NCBI RefSeq assembly: GCF_023635005.1
Contig: NZ_JAMLJM010000008.1
Location: 1-64,000 of the forward strand
Direction: 5' to 3'
DNA length: 64,000 bases
From: Flavobacterium luminosum
GTDB taxonomy: Bacteria > Bacteroidota > Bacteroidia > Flavobacteriales > Flavobacteriaceae
Shown: positions 55,301 through 64,000 of the stretch, in pieces
How positions within the stretch are numbered: the stretch's first letter is position 1
Layout of the letters: each line of letters begins with the position of its first letter
The notes under the pieces: generated by a model
Seen by the model: the letters and a program-made list of their open reading frames with translations, nothing else
Told to the model about the DNA's origin: nothing
Database searches by the model: none
Position numbers and translations under genes: made by a program

Positions 55301-57790
55301 GGGCTGGCTCACAAACCAATGATTATCGGGCTGAAAGCGAACGTACCCGAAATTGCCGAAGCATATAGAACCGCCTATCCGCACGCTAAAATACTCTATC
55401 CGGGCATTGACGATTTTACGCCTAAAAAACGCTTGCGGATTTTTGGTGATATTAAAAACAACGATTGGGATTGCGTGATACTCACACACGACCAATTTTC
55501 TATGATACCGCAATCGCCCGAAATGCAAAAGGAAATTCTCGAAATAGAACTGGACAGTGTGGAGCGTAACCTCGATGTGCTGCAATCGCAAGGAAATGAA
55601 GTTACCAGAGGGATGCTTGCCGGAGCGATAAAGCAAAAAGAAAATCTCGAAGTAAAGCTGAAAACCCTGCAACACGATATTGAGAACCGTAAAGATGATG
55701 TGGTGGACTTCAAAATGATGGGCATAGACCATTTGTTTGTGGATGAAAGCCACCAGTTTAAAAACCTCATTTTTAATACACGCCATTCAAGGGTTGCCGG
55801 ATTGGGAAATATGGACGGAAGCCTAAAGGCTTTGAACCTGCTCTTTGCCATTCGCACTATCCAAGACCGTATTGATGCGGATATGGGTGCTACTTTTCTT
55901 TCGGGTACAACCATCAGCAATTCACTGACAGAGTTGTATCTGCTGTTTAAATACCTACGCCCAAGAGCATTGGCAAAGCAAGGCATTCATTCTTTTGATG
56001 CGTGGGCGGCTATTTACGCCCGTAAGACCACCGATTATGAATTTTCGGTGGCTAATAATATCGTGGCGAAAGAACGTTTCCGCTATTTTATCAAAGTACC
56101 GGAACTGGCTCAATTCTATTCCGAAATCACGGATTACCGTACAGCGAAAGATATTGGAATTGACCGCCCCGAAAAGAATGAGGTGTTATACAACATACCG
56201 CCAACTCCCGACCAGGAAGCATTTATCCAAAGCCTGATGCAGTTTGCCAAAACGGGCAATGCCACTTTATTAGGAAGAGAGCCGCTTTCTCAACGGGAAG
56301 AAAAAGCAAAAATGCTGATTGCTACGGACTACGCCCGTAAAATGTCGTTGGATATGCGAATGGTAAGCGATATTTATGAAGACCACCCCGACAACAAGGC
56401 TTCTCATTGTGCCGCTAACATTGCGAAGTATTACCACCAATACAATGCGCAAAAAGGAACGCAGTTCATTTTCTCGGATTTAGGTACTTATAAACCGGGT
56501 GAATGGAATGTATATTCTGAAATTAAACGCAAGCTCGTGGAAGACCACAACATACCTCCACACGAAGTCCGGTTTATACAGGAAGCTAAGAATGATAAGC
56601 AGCGTAAGGAACTTATCAAAGGAATGAACGAGGGCAAAATCCGTGTGCTGTTCGGTTCAACAAGTATGCTCGGCACTGGCGTAAACGCACAGAAAAGAGC
56701 CGTTGCCGTACACCATTTGGATACACCGTGGCGACCGAGCGACCTTGCCCAAAGGGACGGGCGGGCTATCCGAAAAGGCAATGAAATTGCAAAGCATTTT
56801 GCGGACAACAAAGTACAAGTAATTATCTATGCCGTAGAAAAATCACTGGACAGCTATAAGTTCAACCTGCTATTCAACAAACAGCTTTTTATCGACCAGC
56901 TAAAGAATAATAATCTCGGTAAGCGTACCCTTGACGAGGGTAGTATGGACGAAAAATCGGGTATGAACTTCTCGGAATATGTAGCAATTCTCTCAGGAAA
57001 TACCGACTTGCTGGATAAAGCCAAAATAGAAAAGCAGATTGCCGGACTGGAAAGCGAAAAGCAGGCTTACAGTCGTTCTAAATACAGTGCCAAATATAAA
57101 TTGGAAGACTATACAGCCGAACTTGACAAAGCCCAATCACGCTTTGACCGTATGAGCCTTGATTGGGGAAACTTAGAGCAACGGTTACAAAAACGGCAGG
57201 ACGGTACGGTTGTAAATGCTCTTGTGCTGGACGGTTTATCGCCGAATGCCGATGTAAAACAGACGGGTGCAAAACTTAACCAGCTTGCGGACAAAGCACG
57301 TACAGGAGGCGATTATGAAGAAATCGGTAGCCTGTATGGTTTTCAGCTATTGGTAAAAACCGAAGTTTCCCAAAAAGAGGGCGTGGATATTCGTGTGAAC
57401 CGATTTTTTGTACAGGGCGAGGGCAATATCAAATACACGTTCAATAACGGTGTTATGGCAAAAGACCCCGAAACGGCATCACTGAATTTTTTAAGGGCTT
57501 TGGAAAAGCTGCCTGTCTATATTAAAAAGGAACAGGAGAATATTGCCGAGTTCCAAAAAGATTTGCCTGTGCTTCAGGAAGTGGTTAACGGTACGTGGTC
57601 TAAAGAAACCCGTTTAAGCGAACTTAAAACTGAACTGGCTGCCGTAGAAAGGAAAATACAGCTTTCCATAGAACCTGTTAAACAAGTAGAAGAACCTGCG
57701 GAACAAACTGAAAAAAAGCAGCAAGCTCCAAAGGTGTCAGAAAGCATTATCAGAACTAAAGGTATCCATTTGCCACGAGGCGTACTATGA
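52364..57790 (+). CDS. Giant N6-methylase/SF2 helicase fusion protein
   Basis: 1808 residues. The N-terminal part is a SAM-dependent N6-adenine methylase fold, with motif [13 protein letters not shown] (about 129-140) and motif IV NIPFGD (about 195) in place of NPPF. A proline/glutamine-rich linker follows (about 385-530). A superfamily 2 helicase comes next, with Walker [11 protein letters not shown] (about 960), DESH (1127-1130) and motif [12 protein letters not shown] (about 1463). The C-terminus is coiled. The family (COG4646-like) is common in Bacteroidota conjugative elements. It may protect or process element DNA (inference). Confidence 0.88.
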   Translation: MGFSKKQHLQQNIDALRIAFKLEKENRQATVGERLLMMQYSGFGGLKFVLNPVEYEMDINNWRKTEHDLFSITQELHQVLKENATDEKQYKRFVDSMRSSVLTAFYTPPEVIDAVSSVLRDSGLKIDKFLEPSAGIGSFIQSFSENQKANVTAYEKDLLTGKILKQLYPANNIRISGFEEIPEKEQSSYDVVASNIPFGDTSVFDLSYSRSRNPAKEQAARSIHNYFFLKGNDMLREGGLQAFITSQGILNSPNNEPIRRALMENNNLVSAIRLPNNLFTDYAGTEVGSDLIILQKNTAKPNLTEAEELFCQSNKTGYGTPSNALFEDGTRIIHTHWKVDTDPYGQPALIYTHKDGVEGIANALKEMLSEDFGNHLNLSLYKGEQHDEPFIQIPTPVIPPPIVEREIIQPQQQLFTTPVIRQESPQELKQLSIFDLFENTGETVAVLAPPKKATSAKRQTSQRKRMPISRQPDLFSSAMQQPYTLPVSNGNKTFNGKEQEVIGDLFSQQNGNGQADKPAIPVAVLAAIPEPAPFSNELQSFHRNDCLVVDNGWVGYLQSVDTADGTAVFHPLQLPPTQKARAEAYIQVRDVYQQLYTKEAQHQTEHKEERENLNRLYDAFIKRYGNLNSADNIKLIKTDSAGKEMPYLERVVGGVVHKADIFSRPVSFSITTLATDNPDEALAASLNKYGSVDLDYMSEVSNMTADVLKEALHGRIFYNPLQQEYEIAERWIAGNVVEKAADVRNYLENNPDDAQAKESLTALEEARPRRIEFEELDFNLGERWIPTGVYARFASHLFDTDVRVHYSESSDDFSVTCGQKNVHIWDKYAVKAESRTFDGINLLRHALVNTTPDITKKITIDDKEVKVRDMEAIQMANTKIDEIRTAFTEWLHAQNNEFKNRLTDQYNDTFNCFVRPNYNGTHQEFPGLDRKGLKIQDLYDSQKDTVWMIKLNNGAICDHEVGAGKTLVMCTAAQEMKRLGLAHKPMIIGLKANVPEIAEAYRTAYPHAKILYPGIDDFTPKKRLRIFGDIKNNDWDCVILTHDQFSMIPQSPEMQKEILEIELDSVERNLDVLQSQGNEVTRGMLAGAIKQKENLEVKLKTLQHDIENRKDDVVDFKMMGIDHLFVDESHQFKNLIFNTRHSRVAGLGNMDGSLKALNLLFAIRTIQDRIDADMGATFLSGTTISNSLTELYLLFKYLRPRALAKQGIHSFDAWAAIYARKTTDYEFSVANNIVAKERFRYFIKVPELAQFYSEITDYRTAKDIGIDRPEKNEVLYNIPPTPDQEAFIQSLMQFAKTGNATLLGREPLSQREEKAKMLIATDYARKMSLDMRMVSDIYEDHPDNKASHCAANIAKYYHQYNAQKGTQFIFSDLGTYKPGEWNVYSEIKRKLVEDHNIPPHEVRFIQEAKNDKQRKELIKGMNEGKIRVLFGSTSMLGTGVNAQKRAVAVHHLDTPWRPSDLAQRDGRAIRKGNEIAKHFADNKVQVIIYAVEKSLDSYKFNLLFNKQLFIDQLKNNNLGKRTLDEGSMDEKSGMNFSEYVAILSGNTDLLDKAKIEKQIAGLESEKQAYSRSKYSAKYKLEDYTAELDKAQSRFDRMSLDWGNLEQRLQKRQDGTVVNALVLDGLSPNADVKQTGAKLNQLADKARTGGDYEEIGSLYGFQLLVKTEVSQKEGVDIRVNRFFVQGEGNIKYTFNNGVMAKDPETASLNFLRALEKLPVYIKKEQENIAEFQKDLPVLQEVVNGTWSKETRLSELKTELAAVERKIQLSIEPVKQVEEPAEQTEKKQQAPKVSESIIRTKGIHLPRGVL

Positions 57791-57796
57791 AAAGAA

Positions 57797-57826
57797 AACG
57801 GGGATCTGCAAGTCCCCGTTCCTTTT
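57797..57826. terminator. Terminator after the methylase-helicase gene
   Basis: AACGGGGA and TCCCCGTT pair around an eight-base loop, followed by a T-run interrupted by CC. It separates this gene from the converging second rteC. Confidence 0.75.
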
Positions 57827-57836
57827 TTATCAATTT

Positions 57837-58664
57837 CTAATATTCATCTTCTTCCAGCTCATCCATCCGTTTTATCAGCGCATCACGCAGGCTGTCAAGA
57901 AACTTCGTCCGGTTTATTTTTCGGGCTTTCAGCTCCATAAATGTATGGTAAAAGTCGCCTAAATCAACATTAAAGATGCTTTCAAATGTTTTGGCGATTA
58001 CTTTAATATCCGTATTGTCAAATACACCCTGAGCGTGAAGGGCATATATCAATTCTGTCAATGCAGTTTTACTGCCTCGCCAATTTAAGTTAGGTAATTC
58101 TATTGATTTGCTTTTATGTATCGGGCTGTGAAGCTGGTCTTCAAGATATACTTGTATCAGGTCATTGGCGATGATTTTTGCAGCCTTATAATCGTGGGAA
58201 GTGGAAAAATTATGGTCCGCTTCAAAATAATAGGTGTCCAGACTTAGTTTAATGTCATACTTTCCCCGTACAAATAGCTTATCATCTATAAAAGTATTAT
58301 TGGTTCTGTAATATTTATAAAATTCGAGGTTATTGTCAAAATATCTTTTGAGTTTTTCCAATTCATCATTATAGTATTTCTTCACTGCCTTACCGCCATA
58401 AGGTTTCTTTGTTTCGATTTTATAGATAGCGTTATAATAGATGAGCTTTGAAACAATAGCGGGCTTTTGATGCTTGAAAAAACGAATTTCTTCCTCTACA
58501 TTTTTAAATCCTCTGTTCAATACATATTCTTTCACATTAGACAGGCATTTGATGATAAGTTTTATTATCACTTCAATCTGTTGTATGGAGCAATCCGTTT
58601 CAGTTTCTAATTCTTTGATTGCGGCTTCCAGATTATTCAACGTTTCGTTATAAAATTTATCCAT
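57837..58664 (-). CDS. RteC family regulator (copy 2)
   Basis: 275 residues from ATG 58664 (GTG at 58694 also possible). It aligns by eye with copy 1: GFKNVEEEIRFFKHQKPAIV, SKLIYYNAIYKIETKKP, YKYYRTN and ALTELIYALHAQ. It is on the opposite strand, at the far end of the excision block. It may control the neighbouring cargo or compete with copy 1 for sites. Confidence 0.88.
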   Translation of the reverse strand: MDKFYNETLNNLEAAIKELETETDCSIQQIEVIIKLIIKCLSNVKEYVLNRGFKNVEEEIRFFKHQKPAIVSKLIYYNAIYKIETKKPYGGKAVKKYYNDELEKLKRYFDNNLEFYKYYRTNNTFIDDKLFVRGKYDIKLSLDTYYFEADHNFSTSHDYKAAKIIANDLIQVYLEDQLHSPIHKSKSIELPNLNWRGSKTALTELIYALHAQGVFDNTDIKVIAKTFESIFNVDLGDFYHTFMELKARKINRTKFLDSLRDALIKRMDELEEDEY

Positions 58665-58739
58665 CCTGTTTATTTTGAAATTTCTATTGGACACCTACAT
58701 TGAATTAGTTGATGTCATTACATAGGGTTAGCTAATCGG

Positions 58740-59987
58740 TCAAAGTGCCTTTTTACGATTTCCTTTCGATGATTTAAAGGTTAAAACAGCAATTACCGCC
58801 AAAGCCAACGTAAGCATACCTCCATACAAGAACTCTTTTTCGGGAAACCGTGTGCCTAAAAAACCTGCTATCGGGTATGCTATTGCCCACCACAAATGAG
58901 AAAACGCAAAGTGAGAACCGTACACCTTACCTTGATTTTCTGATGCAATGTTTTCGCCTATTAATGTTTCTGACGGCATATCGGCAAGCGTTTGACCTAT
59001 ACCTGCCAAAACCCATAAGAACAGCAAGCCGTTGTACGGAACAAAATTGGCAAAGCTGATAGCTAAACCTATCAGGACAGCCCCGCTTATCAGCGATATG
59101 CTCCGTGTTTTGGTTTTATCAAGGCTGCCTAACAGAAAAGCCGTGATAGCTGCGCCTACTCCGAAAATTGCCATTATCCAGCCGTAATGCTTATCATCTA
59201 AAGCTAAAGATGTTTTTACCAAACCAACGGTATTTACCAATACCATAGCTCCGGCAATAGCAGATATAAATTCAATACTTAAAGAGAACCTTAAAATCTT
59301 GTTTCCAAACAATAAGCGAATACCTTTTATTACTTCGCTCCACGTATTGCCGGGCGGTGTACTATCGGTATTCACTCCTTTTTGCAGTGCTGCCACCGGT
59401 ATAGTCAATATCAGTAGTATGGCAATGAATAATGTTGCTCCATTGACAAAGAAAATCTGCTTGGCTCCTAACCATACCGCAAATATCCCCGCCAATGCAG
59501 GACCAAATACGCTTAACAACTGAAAAGTTGCCATTGATAAGCCGTTGGCTTCCCTGTATATTTCTTTGTCTACTATCTGTGGGATAATAGCCCTGTATGT
59601 TGGCGTGAAGAATGCAGCGAATACGTTCAATGCAAATATCAACCCATACACCTGCCACTCGGCATTTACAAACGGCAGCATACACACAATTGCCATTCTT
59701 GCCAGTTGCGTTATCAGCAATATGTTTTTTCGCTTTAATTTTTCAGACACTACGCCTGCAAAGGGCGAAAAAATGATATACGCCGTTACCCGCAAAGTGA
59801 GAGCCGATGCCAATATAGCTGCCGCATTATCGGGGCTGATTTCATAGGTAAGCAATGCCAATCCTAACCACGTAAAGGCATCCCCGAACAAACTTGCGAT
59901 TTGGGCAAAATAAAGCCTTGCGAAAGTCGAGTTCCGTAATGTTTTAAATGGTTCTGTAAACGCTTTTTTTAATAATTGTAATTCCAT
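58740..59987 (-). CDS. MFS transporter (EntS-like)
   Basis: 415 residues with about 12 transmembrane helices. The A-motif-like loop between helices 2 and 3 is FAGVVSEKLKRKNIL. NVFAAFFTPTYRAIIPQIVDKE is typical of the MFS_3/enterobactin-exporter group. Cargo gene of the element, next to a TonB receptor and metal-linked proteins. Exports a metal, metallophore or drug; which one cannot be read. Confidence 0.88.
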   Translation of the reverse strand: MELQLLKKAFTEPFKTLRNSTFARLYFAQIASLFGDAFTWLGLALLTYEISPDNAAAILASALTLRVTAYIIFSPFAGVVSEKLKRKNILLITQLARMAIVCMLPFVNAEWQVYGLIFALNVFAAFFTPTYRAIIPQIVDKEIYREANGLSMATFQLLSVFGPALAGIFAVWLGAKQIFFVNGATLFIAILLILTIPVAALQKGVNTDSTPPGNTWSEVIKGIRLLFGNKILRFSLSIEFISAIAGAMVLVNTVGLVKTSLALDDKHYGWIMAIFGVGAAITAFLLGSLDKTKTRSISLISGAVLIGLAISFANFVPYNGLLFLWVLAGIGQTLADMPSETLIGENIASENQGKVYGSHFAFSHLWWAIAYPIAGFLGTRFPEKEFLYGGMLTLALAVIAVLTFKSSKGNRKKAL

Positions 59988-60012
59988 TTTACATTTTTAA
60001 ATTATTCTTATT

Positions 60013-60058
60013 AAGCGGATAAGCACCGCCGTCAGACGGTGCTTTTTTCTATCCGCTT
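60013..60058 (+). terminator. Nested hairpin between the MFS and TonB receptor genes
   Basis: The inner stem AGCACCG/CGGTGCT is followed by a T-run on the plus strand. An outer stem, AAGCGGATA/TATCCGCTT, encloses it. Both neighbouring genes are on the minus strand, so the intrinsic-terminator form points against them. In the minus direction it may be an intercistronic processing hairpin. Confidence 0.6.
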
Positions 60059-60070
60059 CGTTATGGTTTC

Positions 60071-62473
60071 TTAAAAATTCATTATCAGTTTCACACTGAT
60101 ATTACGTCCCATATTGAAAACGCCCATTCTTCCCGTTGCCGGATTTTCAGGAGCATATTTCAGTCTGCTTAAATGACTTTGATAAGCCACATCAGCAAGA
60201 TTTTCTCCACTAATGAACAAAGACATAAAGTCGCTCCGGTTGAACGCCTTAATATTTGTTCCGATACCTGCACTCAATAAAGTGTATGCGGGTGTTGCTG
60301 TTTCTGTTCCGTAAGCACTGAAAAACTTATCCTGCTGAAAGAAGTGGTTAATCCCAAATTTGATGTAAGCGTTGGAAAACGTTCTATTTACATTCCTTAA
60401 TTCGGCTTTGATTTCGCCCCTGTATCTCGGGGCTGGGATAAACGGCAAGTATTTCGAGCTTTCGGGTTGGCTGCTTTGGGTAGCCTGTACATACGAAAAT
60501 GAGTTTTCCAAATGCAGCCATTCTATCGGTTGCGGGTGTATGTCCAAATAAATTTCGCCACCAACTAAGGTAGCGTTGCCCGCTGTATATTGAAAGGCTG
60601 GCGCACCATCAACAGGGTCGGGAATAATTTCCGTTCCGTCTTCCGCAACAAGTTTTTCGAGATAGATATAATTTTGAATGAAGTTTACAAATGGCGTAAG
60701 CTCCAACGTAATGTGTTTGGAGTTCAGAAAATAGGCAACATCTATCTGGTGACTGATTTCTGATTTTAAATCAGGTGTTCCGAACAGATAACGAAACGTT
60801 CCCTCGTGTCTTCCGTTCGCTGACAGTTCCGTACTGTTCGGCGCTCTGAAACCTCTCGATACATTGAATTTTAACGTAGAATTTTTATCGACTTGATAAG
60901 ACAATCCTAAGCTACCGGAAACGCCATTGTAGTTTTTATTAAAGGCACTGAACTTTAATTCCGCATCGGGGTCTGTACTTTGCACAGGCTCTTCGTCTTC
61001 ATTAAGATAGAGTTCTTTTGAGTTCATAGACCTGTTGTCAAATCTAAGTCCTCCGGCTAAAGTGAGTTTGCCAAAAGTTTTCTGTGTAAAAAGAAATGCT
61101 CCGGCATCAAACAGATTATAGGCAGGTATCAAAAATTCTTCCCCTCTGTTGGTGTTGGATTGCCACATACCACCGATACCAACCGAAGTTTCCCAGCCTC
61201 TTGATTTTTCAAAATTATACCGCACATTATAATTAAGTGTGTTCAAATCAAAGAACAATGCCGGTTCATTGGGAGCGGCGGGGTTTTCATACTCTCTTCG
61301 TTTATTGTTCTGAAAACCGAAATCGGCATTAATTGTACCTTTATTCAATATGAAATAATTGTTGGAAGAAACGCCCAAATGGTTGATGGTCTGATGTGGA
61401 AAACCGACCTTATACCCTTTATAATCATTTCCGCTTGCAACTACTTCATCGCCATTGGCATTTTCATAGATAAATCTTCCTAACTCGTCCCTTTCGCCCT
61501 CTACAAGATTAAGCGTGTTGTTATAAGAGCTGACGGTGAGGTGCGAGTGTCCCCACCTTTTGTTTATTCCCAAGAACAAGCTGCCGTTAAGTTCCTTAAA
61601 ACCCGAATTGAAGACTTTCCCATCGTAGGCATTTTGATAGTTGCCCGCAAATTTATTACTAAACCTGCCCAACCATTGTAAACCATCCTTATTGCCTGCA
61701 TTGGAAAGGGAGTAGCCTATCAGGTTATTATTGCTTTGGTAATTCGTAGAAACCTGCGTTTTTATCTCACCTATTGGCAAGGCTTTAGGAGCAAGAAAGT
61801 TAAGCACTCCGGCAATACCGTCCGAGCCGTACATCAGGCTGCCGGGACCTTTCACTACTTCCACTCTGTCCACCGCATTCTCATCTATTTCAATACCGTG
61901 TTCATCTCCCCATTGCTGCCCTTCTTGACGAATACCGTTATTCAATGTAATCACCCTGTTGTATCCCAATCCTCTTATGGTAGGTTTTGAAATTCCCGTA
62001 CCCGTTGTTATCTGGTTTACGCCCGGTATGTTTCTCAAACCGTCAATCAGGTTGGTAGCACTGTTTTGTTTTAAGGTGTTGCCGTCAACCGCTTTGACAA
62101 TAACAGGGCTTAATCTTAGTTCTGTCGAGCGGGTTACACCTGTGATGATTAACTCGTTCAGCTCCGTAATGGCAGGACTTAATACAAAGTCCATAACCGT
62201 ATCTTGTGCTATCGTTATTTTCTCGATTATTGGTTCATAACCTGTAAAACTTATCTCTAAAAGATATGTTCCCCGTTTCAGGTTTTTGATTTCATAATTA
62301 CCGTTTACATCCGTTGTGGTTCCGGCTTTTAAATCAGCAATATAGACTGATACCCCGGCTAAATTTTTATTATTTTCCTGGTCTTTTACTGTACCGGAAA
62401 TTCTGTTTTGTGCAAATATGTTTAAGGTTGCTGAAACAAAGGCAACCAATAGCAATACGCTTTTTAAATTCAT
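60071..62473 (-). CDS. TonB-dependent receptor (metal-linked cargo)
   Basis: 800 residues: signal peptide ending near IFAQN, carboxypeptidase-regulatory-like domain (about 22-110), plug (LIDGLRNIPGVNQITTG, VEVVKGPGSLMYGSDGIAGV) and barrel ending in the aromatic NISVKLIMNF. It differs strongly from the receptor at 18763. Context with a P-type ATPase, His/Cys-rich proteins and an MFS exporter suggests a metal or metallophore substrate. Confidence 0.92.
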   Translation of the reverse strand: MNLKSVLLLVAFVSATLNIFAQNRISGTVKDQENNKNLAGVSVYIADLKAGTTTDVNGNYEIKNLKRGTYLLEISFTGYEPIIEKITIAQDTVMDFVLSPAITELNELIITGVTRSTELRLSPVIVKAVDGNTLKQNSATNLIDGLRNIPGVNQITTGTGISKPTIRGLGYNRVITLNNGIRQEGQQWGDEHGIEIDENAVDRVEVVKGPGSLMYGSDGIAGVLNFLAPKALPIGEIKTQVSTNYQSNNNLIGYSLSNAGNKDGLQWLGRFSNKFAGNYQNAYDGKVFNSGFKELNGSLFLGINKRWGHSHLTVSSYNNTLNLVEGERDELGRFIYENANGDEVVASGNDYKGYKVGFPHQTINHLGVSSNNYFILNKGTINADFGFQNNKRREYENPAAPNEPALFFDLNTLNYNVRYNFEKSRGWETSVGIGGMWQSNTNRGEEFLIPAYNLFDAGAFLFTQKTFGKLTLAGGLRFDNRSMNSKELYLNEDEEPVQSTDPDAELKFSAFNKNYNGVSGSLGLSYQVDKNSTLKFNVSRGFRAPNSTELSANGRHEGTFRYLFGTPDLKSEISHQIDVAYFLNSKHITLELTPFVNFIQNYIYLEKLVAEDGTEIIPDPVDGAPAFQYTAGNATLVGGEIYLDIHPQPIEWLHLENSFSYVQATQSSQPESSKYLPFIPAPRYRGEIKAELRNVNRTFSNAYIKFGINHFFQQDKFFSAYGTETATPAYTLLSAGIGTNIKAFNRSDFMSLFISGENLADVAYQSHLSRLKYAPENPATGRMGVFNMGRNISVKLIMNF

Positions 62474-62545
62474 AAATCTGATTTTTTAATTCTTATAATT
62501 TGAGCTGGATAAACAGACGCTCCGGCTGCTTACCTCTATAAAAAA

Positions 62546-62914
62546 TCAAATTATTGGCGGACCTCTGTTTTGGGTTTCAGGAAGTGTGGCTTCGTAAAAA
62601 TTTGCCTTATATAATGTATATTCCGAACGATGTTCAACATTAATGCAAACAAACTGTATAGCGGTAAAAAGATGAACAGATACACAATGATTGTCACAAA
62701 GAAAACACTTCTTTAATACTTTGCTAAGGTGGGCTTTATGTTCGCAGAAACTATTGCTGCCATCTGAATAGTAAACAGTTTTTTCACATTTGGTTGCTTT
62801 TTCAAATGCAATAATTTCATCGTGGTGGTGAAACATAAGTGCAGGGCTGTTGCCGAACAGGTATAACAGCAACAGAAAAAGTCCTGCAAATTTTATGTTT
62901 CTTTTATCTTTCAA
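62546..62914 (-). CDS. Cys/His-rich small exported protein
   Basis: 122 residues from a TTG start (no ATG is available; an in-frame TAG lies two codons upstream). The N-terminal hydrophobic helix (FAGLFLLLLYLFGNSPAL) is followed by FHHHDEI, KCEKTVYY and CEHKAH, then CFLCDNHC. The spaced His and Cys clusters suggest metal binding. It is next to the TonB receptor, and resembles small unannotated proteins found beside such receptors in Bacteroidota. Confidence 0.65.
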   Translation of the reverse strand: MKDKRNIKFAGLFLLLLYLFGNSPALMFHHHDEIIAFEKATKCEKTVYYSDGSNSFCEHKAHLSKVLKKCFLCDNHCVSVHLFTAIQFVCINVEHRSEYTLYKANFYEATLPETQNRGPPII

Positions 62915-62971
62915 TTTTAGCTACGATATGGTTAAAAATGTTTTGGATTTTCCTGTAAACTCAACGGGTAT

Positions 62972-63295
62972 CTACCAAAGACAATCCTGAAAATCGGTTG
63001 CCATATGTAACAATAAGCCCAGCGCAACAATCCTGACTATTTTGTTGCCGAACAGCAAGAGCAAGAAATACACTGCTATTGCATAATACGAATGCAGGTA
63101 GTGAAAGCCAACGCTGCATCTGTTCGGGTCGAATATCGGTTCTGCAAACAGGTGGTCTATATCAACAAGCATTGTTGCTAACAAAATTATCCAGACCATC
63201 TTCCATTCCTTTCTGAAAAACACGAAGGCAACCAATCCCGGAAAGAGAAGGTGCAAAGCGTAGTGGATAATATTTTGCAGTACGAATAAGGACAT
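62972..63295 (-). CDS. DUF6122 membrane protein
   Basis: 107 residues with three or four membrane helices. Conserved polar sites are in IIHYALHLLFPG, MLVDIDHLFAEPIFDPNRC and LHSYYAIAVY, with HMATDFQDC at the end. The His/Asp pattern is like membrane-bound metal-dependent hydrolases. Function unknown. Cargo gene. Confidence 0.82.
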   Translation of the reverse strand: MSLFVLQNIIHYALHLLFPGLVAFVFFRKEWKMVWIILLATMLVDIDHLFAEPIFDPNRCSVGFHYLHSYYAIAVYFLLLLFGNKIVRIVALGLLLHMATDFQDCLW

Positions 63296-63435
63296 TTAGT
63301 TATTTTTCTTTGGTCGTTTTTTAGTCGGGTATGAAGCCTATTAATAGTTTATGTTGATTTGTTATGGAAATAAAGCCTTGCGGAAGTCTTATTCCACAAA
63401 GCCTTATTATTTCACCGCCAATTTTAGATGAAAAA

Positions 63436-63858
63436 TTAGTGTTGATGTCCGTGTGCTTTGTCAGCAGCAGAAACCTCATTTTTAAATTTTCCAACCAACT
63501 TTTTGCCCTCATAGGTAATCGTAACGGTGCAATTCGTATGGATGCCATTTTTAGGCAATGCCACTGTCAATGCTCCATTTTTACCTGCGATAAGATTAGC
63601 TGTTGATTTACTGCCATTTTCAAAAGCAAATTCTACCGAGCCGGTAGCCGTTTTGGTTAACGTTTTAGCATTGGCATCCAGCACATAAAAAGTAAGCGCA
63701 TTGTTGGCTTTTACCATTTCGATATGGTAGTTGTCAATATCTACCATTTTACCCCCGTGTGGAGCTGCACCGTGTCCGCTTTGAGCCATTGCAGGGCTAA
63801 TTGCTAAAGTTGCAATAGCAACCACTAAAGCCATTCCGATTGATTTGATTTTTCTCAT
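63436..63858 (-). CDS. His-rich exported protein (probable metal-binding)
   Basis: 140 residues: signal peptide ending near PAMAQSG, then HGAAPHGGKMVDIDNYHIEM and a beta-rich body, ending HGHQH. The start, AAPHGGK with YHIEMV, resembles small domains found with heavy-metal efflux adaptors. It likely binds metal in the periplasm, upstream of the P-type ATPase gene on the same strand. Confidence 0.75.
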   Translation of the reverse strand: MRKIKSIGMALVVAIATLAISPAMAQSGHGAAPHGGKMVDIDNYHIEMVKANNALTFYVLDANAKTLTKTATGSVEFAFENGSKSTANLIAGKNGALTVALPKNGIHTNCTVTITYEGKKLVGKFKNEVSAADKAHGHQH

Positions 63859-63892
63859 TTTTTTTGATTTTTAAAAAGTGAATAATTAAGAA

Positions 63893-64000
63893 TTAAATTT
63901 TTACCCTAAGTAATTTGATTGAATTAAGAAACACCAGCGTATCAGGTAACAGGTGGATGATGGCTGCCTGCACCGGTCCTAAAACTCCCGTTAACACCAA
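63893..64000 (-). CDS. Heavy-metal P-type ATPase, C-terminal end (partial)
   Basis: The last 35 codons visible from the right edge read GPVQAAIIHLLPDTLVFLNS and IKLLRVKI, then a stop at 63893. This is like the closing membrane helix of P1B-type ATPases (ZntA/CadA/CopA), where a LNSIKLLR-like end is common. The rest lies outside the window, so the metal cannot be assigned. Confidence 0.6.
   Translation of the reverse strand: MVLTGVLGPVQAAIIHLLPDTLVFLNSIKLLRVKI

Larger units (their letters stand above)
45182..64000. mobile_element. Integrative and conjugative element, CTnDOT-like regulation/excision module plus metal cargo (partial)
   Basis: The gene order rteC, two Xis-like HTH genes, DUF3945, topoisomerase and a giant helicase matches the regulation/excision block of CTnDOT-type elements. 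GC content and codon use differ from the chromosome to the left. The element runs off the right edge. No integrase, relaxase or tra gene is in view, so size, integration mode and mobility are unknown. The left limit is approximate. Confidence 0.8.

Noticed and set aside
54497-55786. Long minus-strand frames inside the methylase-helicase gene
   Set aside because: Shadows of a clearly coding plus-strand gene, with no motifs of their own.
63321-63548. 75-codon minus-strand frame near the right edge
   Set aside because: Overlaps the His-rich protein gene in another frame and shows no protein-like features.
45182-64000. Integrase or relaxase gene in the visible part of the element
   Set aside because: No tyrosine-recombinase, serine-recombinase or relaxase motifs were found in the translated frames.

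Overview
The window looks like a Flavobacterium-type member of the Bacteroidota. Reasons seen in the sequence: AT-rich DNA, almost no Shine-Dalgarno sequences before start codons, several -7 boxes of the form TAnnTTTG, TonB receptors with an N-terminal carboxypeptidase-regulatory-like domain, a TIGR01201-type HU-like protein, and an RteC/Xis/DUF3945/TopB module of the CTnDOT class of Bacteroidota conjugative elements.

Region 1 (1-6.3 kb) is part of a type I restriction-modification locus: hsdS and hsdR on the plus strand. hsdM is not in the window. Between them, on the opposite strand, sits a two-gene module: a HipA-like kinase and a DUF3037-like partner. A perfect 14-bp palindrome lies just upstream of the kinase start.

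Region 2 (6.3-45.2 kb) is ordinary chromosome made of short operons separated by strong hairpin terminators. It holds arylamine N-acetyltransferase, a two-domain ArsA ATPase, a decayed AraC regulator, a pirin/pirin/OsmC cluster led by a degenerate receiver-like protein, imidazolonepropionase, CorA with a promoter-leader-terminator in front, DUF1003, a TonB receptor, an ArsC-like protein, a CPBP protease with MenE, a phosphate import operon (DUF47, Pit, DUF2490), an acyl-CoA carboxylase beta subunit, an M1 peptidase, a GltB-like FMN protein, an asparaginase lipoprotein, an HNH/coiled-coil protein, prfB with its programmed frameshift, threonine aldolase, an HU-like protein with a phased upstream repeat array, YbaB, an S9 peptidase, a cysteine synthase-like enzyme, a methyltransferase, an SDR enzyme and a divergent exported DsbA-like/HxlR pair. 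It ends in the C-terminal stub of a quinone-reductase-like gene.

Region 3 (about 45.2 kb to the right edge) is part of an integrative and conjugative element, visibly richer in GC and with different codon use. It begins with rteC, two small Xis-like HTH proteins, DUF3945, a topoisomerase III (Exc-like), an ORF6N protein, DUF1896 and a giant methylase-helicase fusion. A second, reversed rteC closes this block. Cargo on the minus strand follows: an MFS transporter, a TonB receptor, a Cys/His-rich small protein, DUF6122, a His-rich exported protein and the last residues of what looks like a heavy-metal P-type ATPase. This suggests metal handling. No integrase, mob or tra gene is in the window.

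Points most worth a second look: the HipA-like/DUF3037 module inside the restriction locus, the corA leader, the 22-bp-phased array at the HU-like gene, the operator layout of the HxlR divergon, and the half-site array plus twin RteC proteins of the element.
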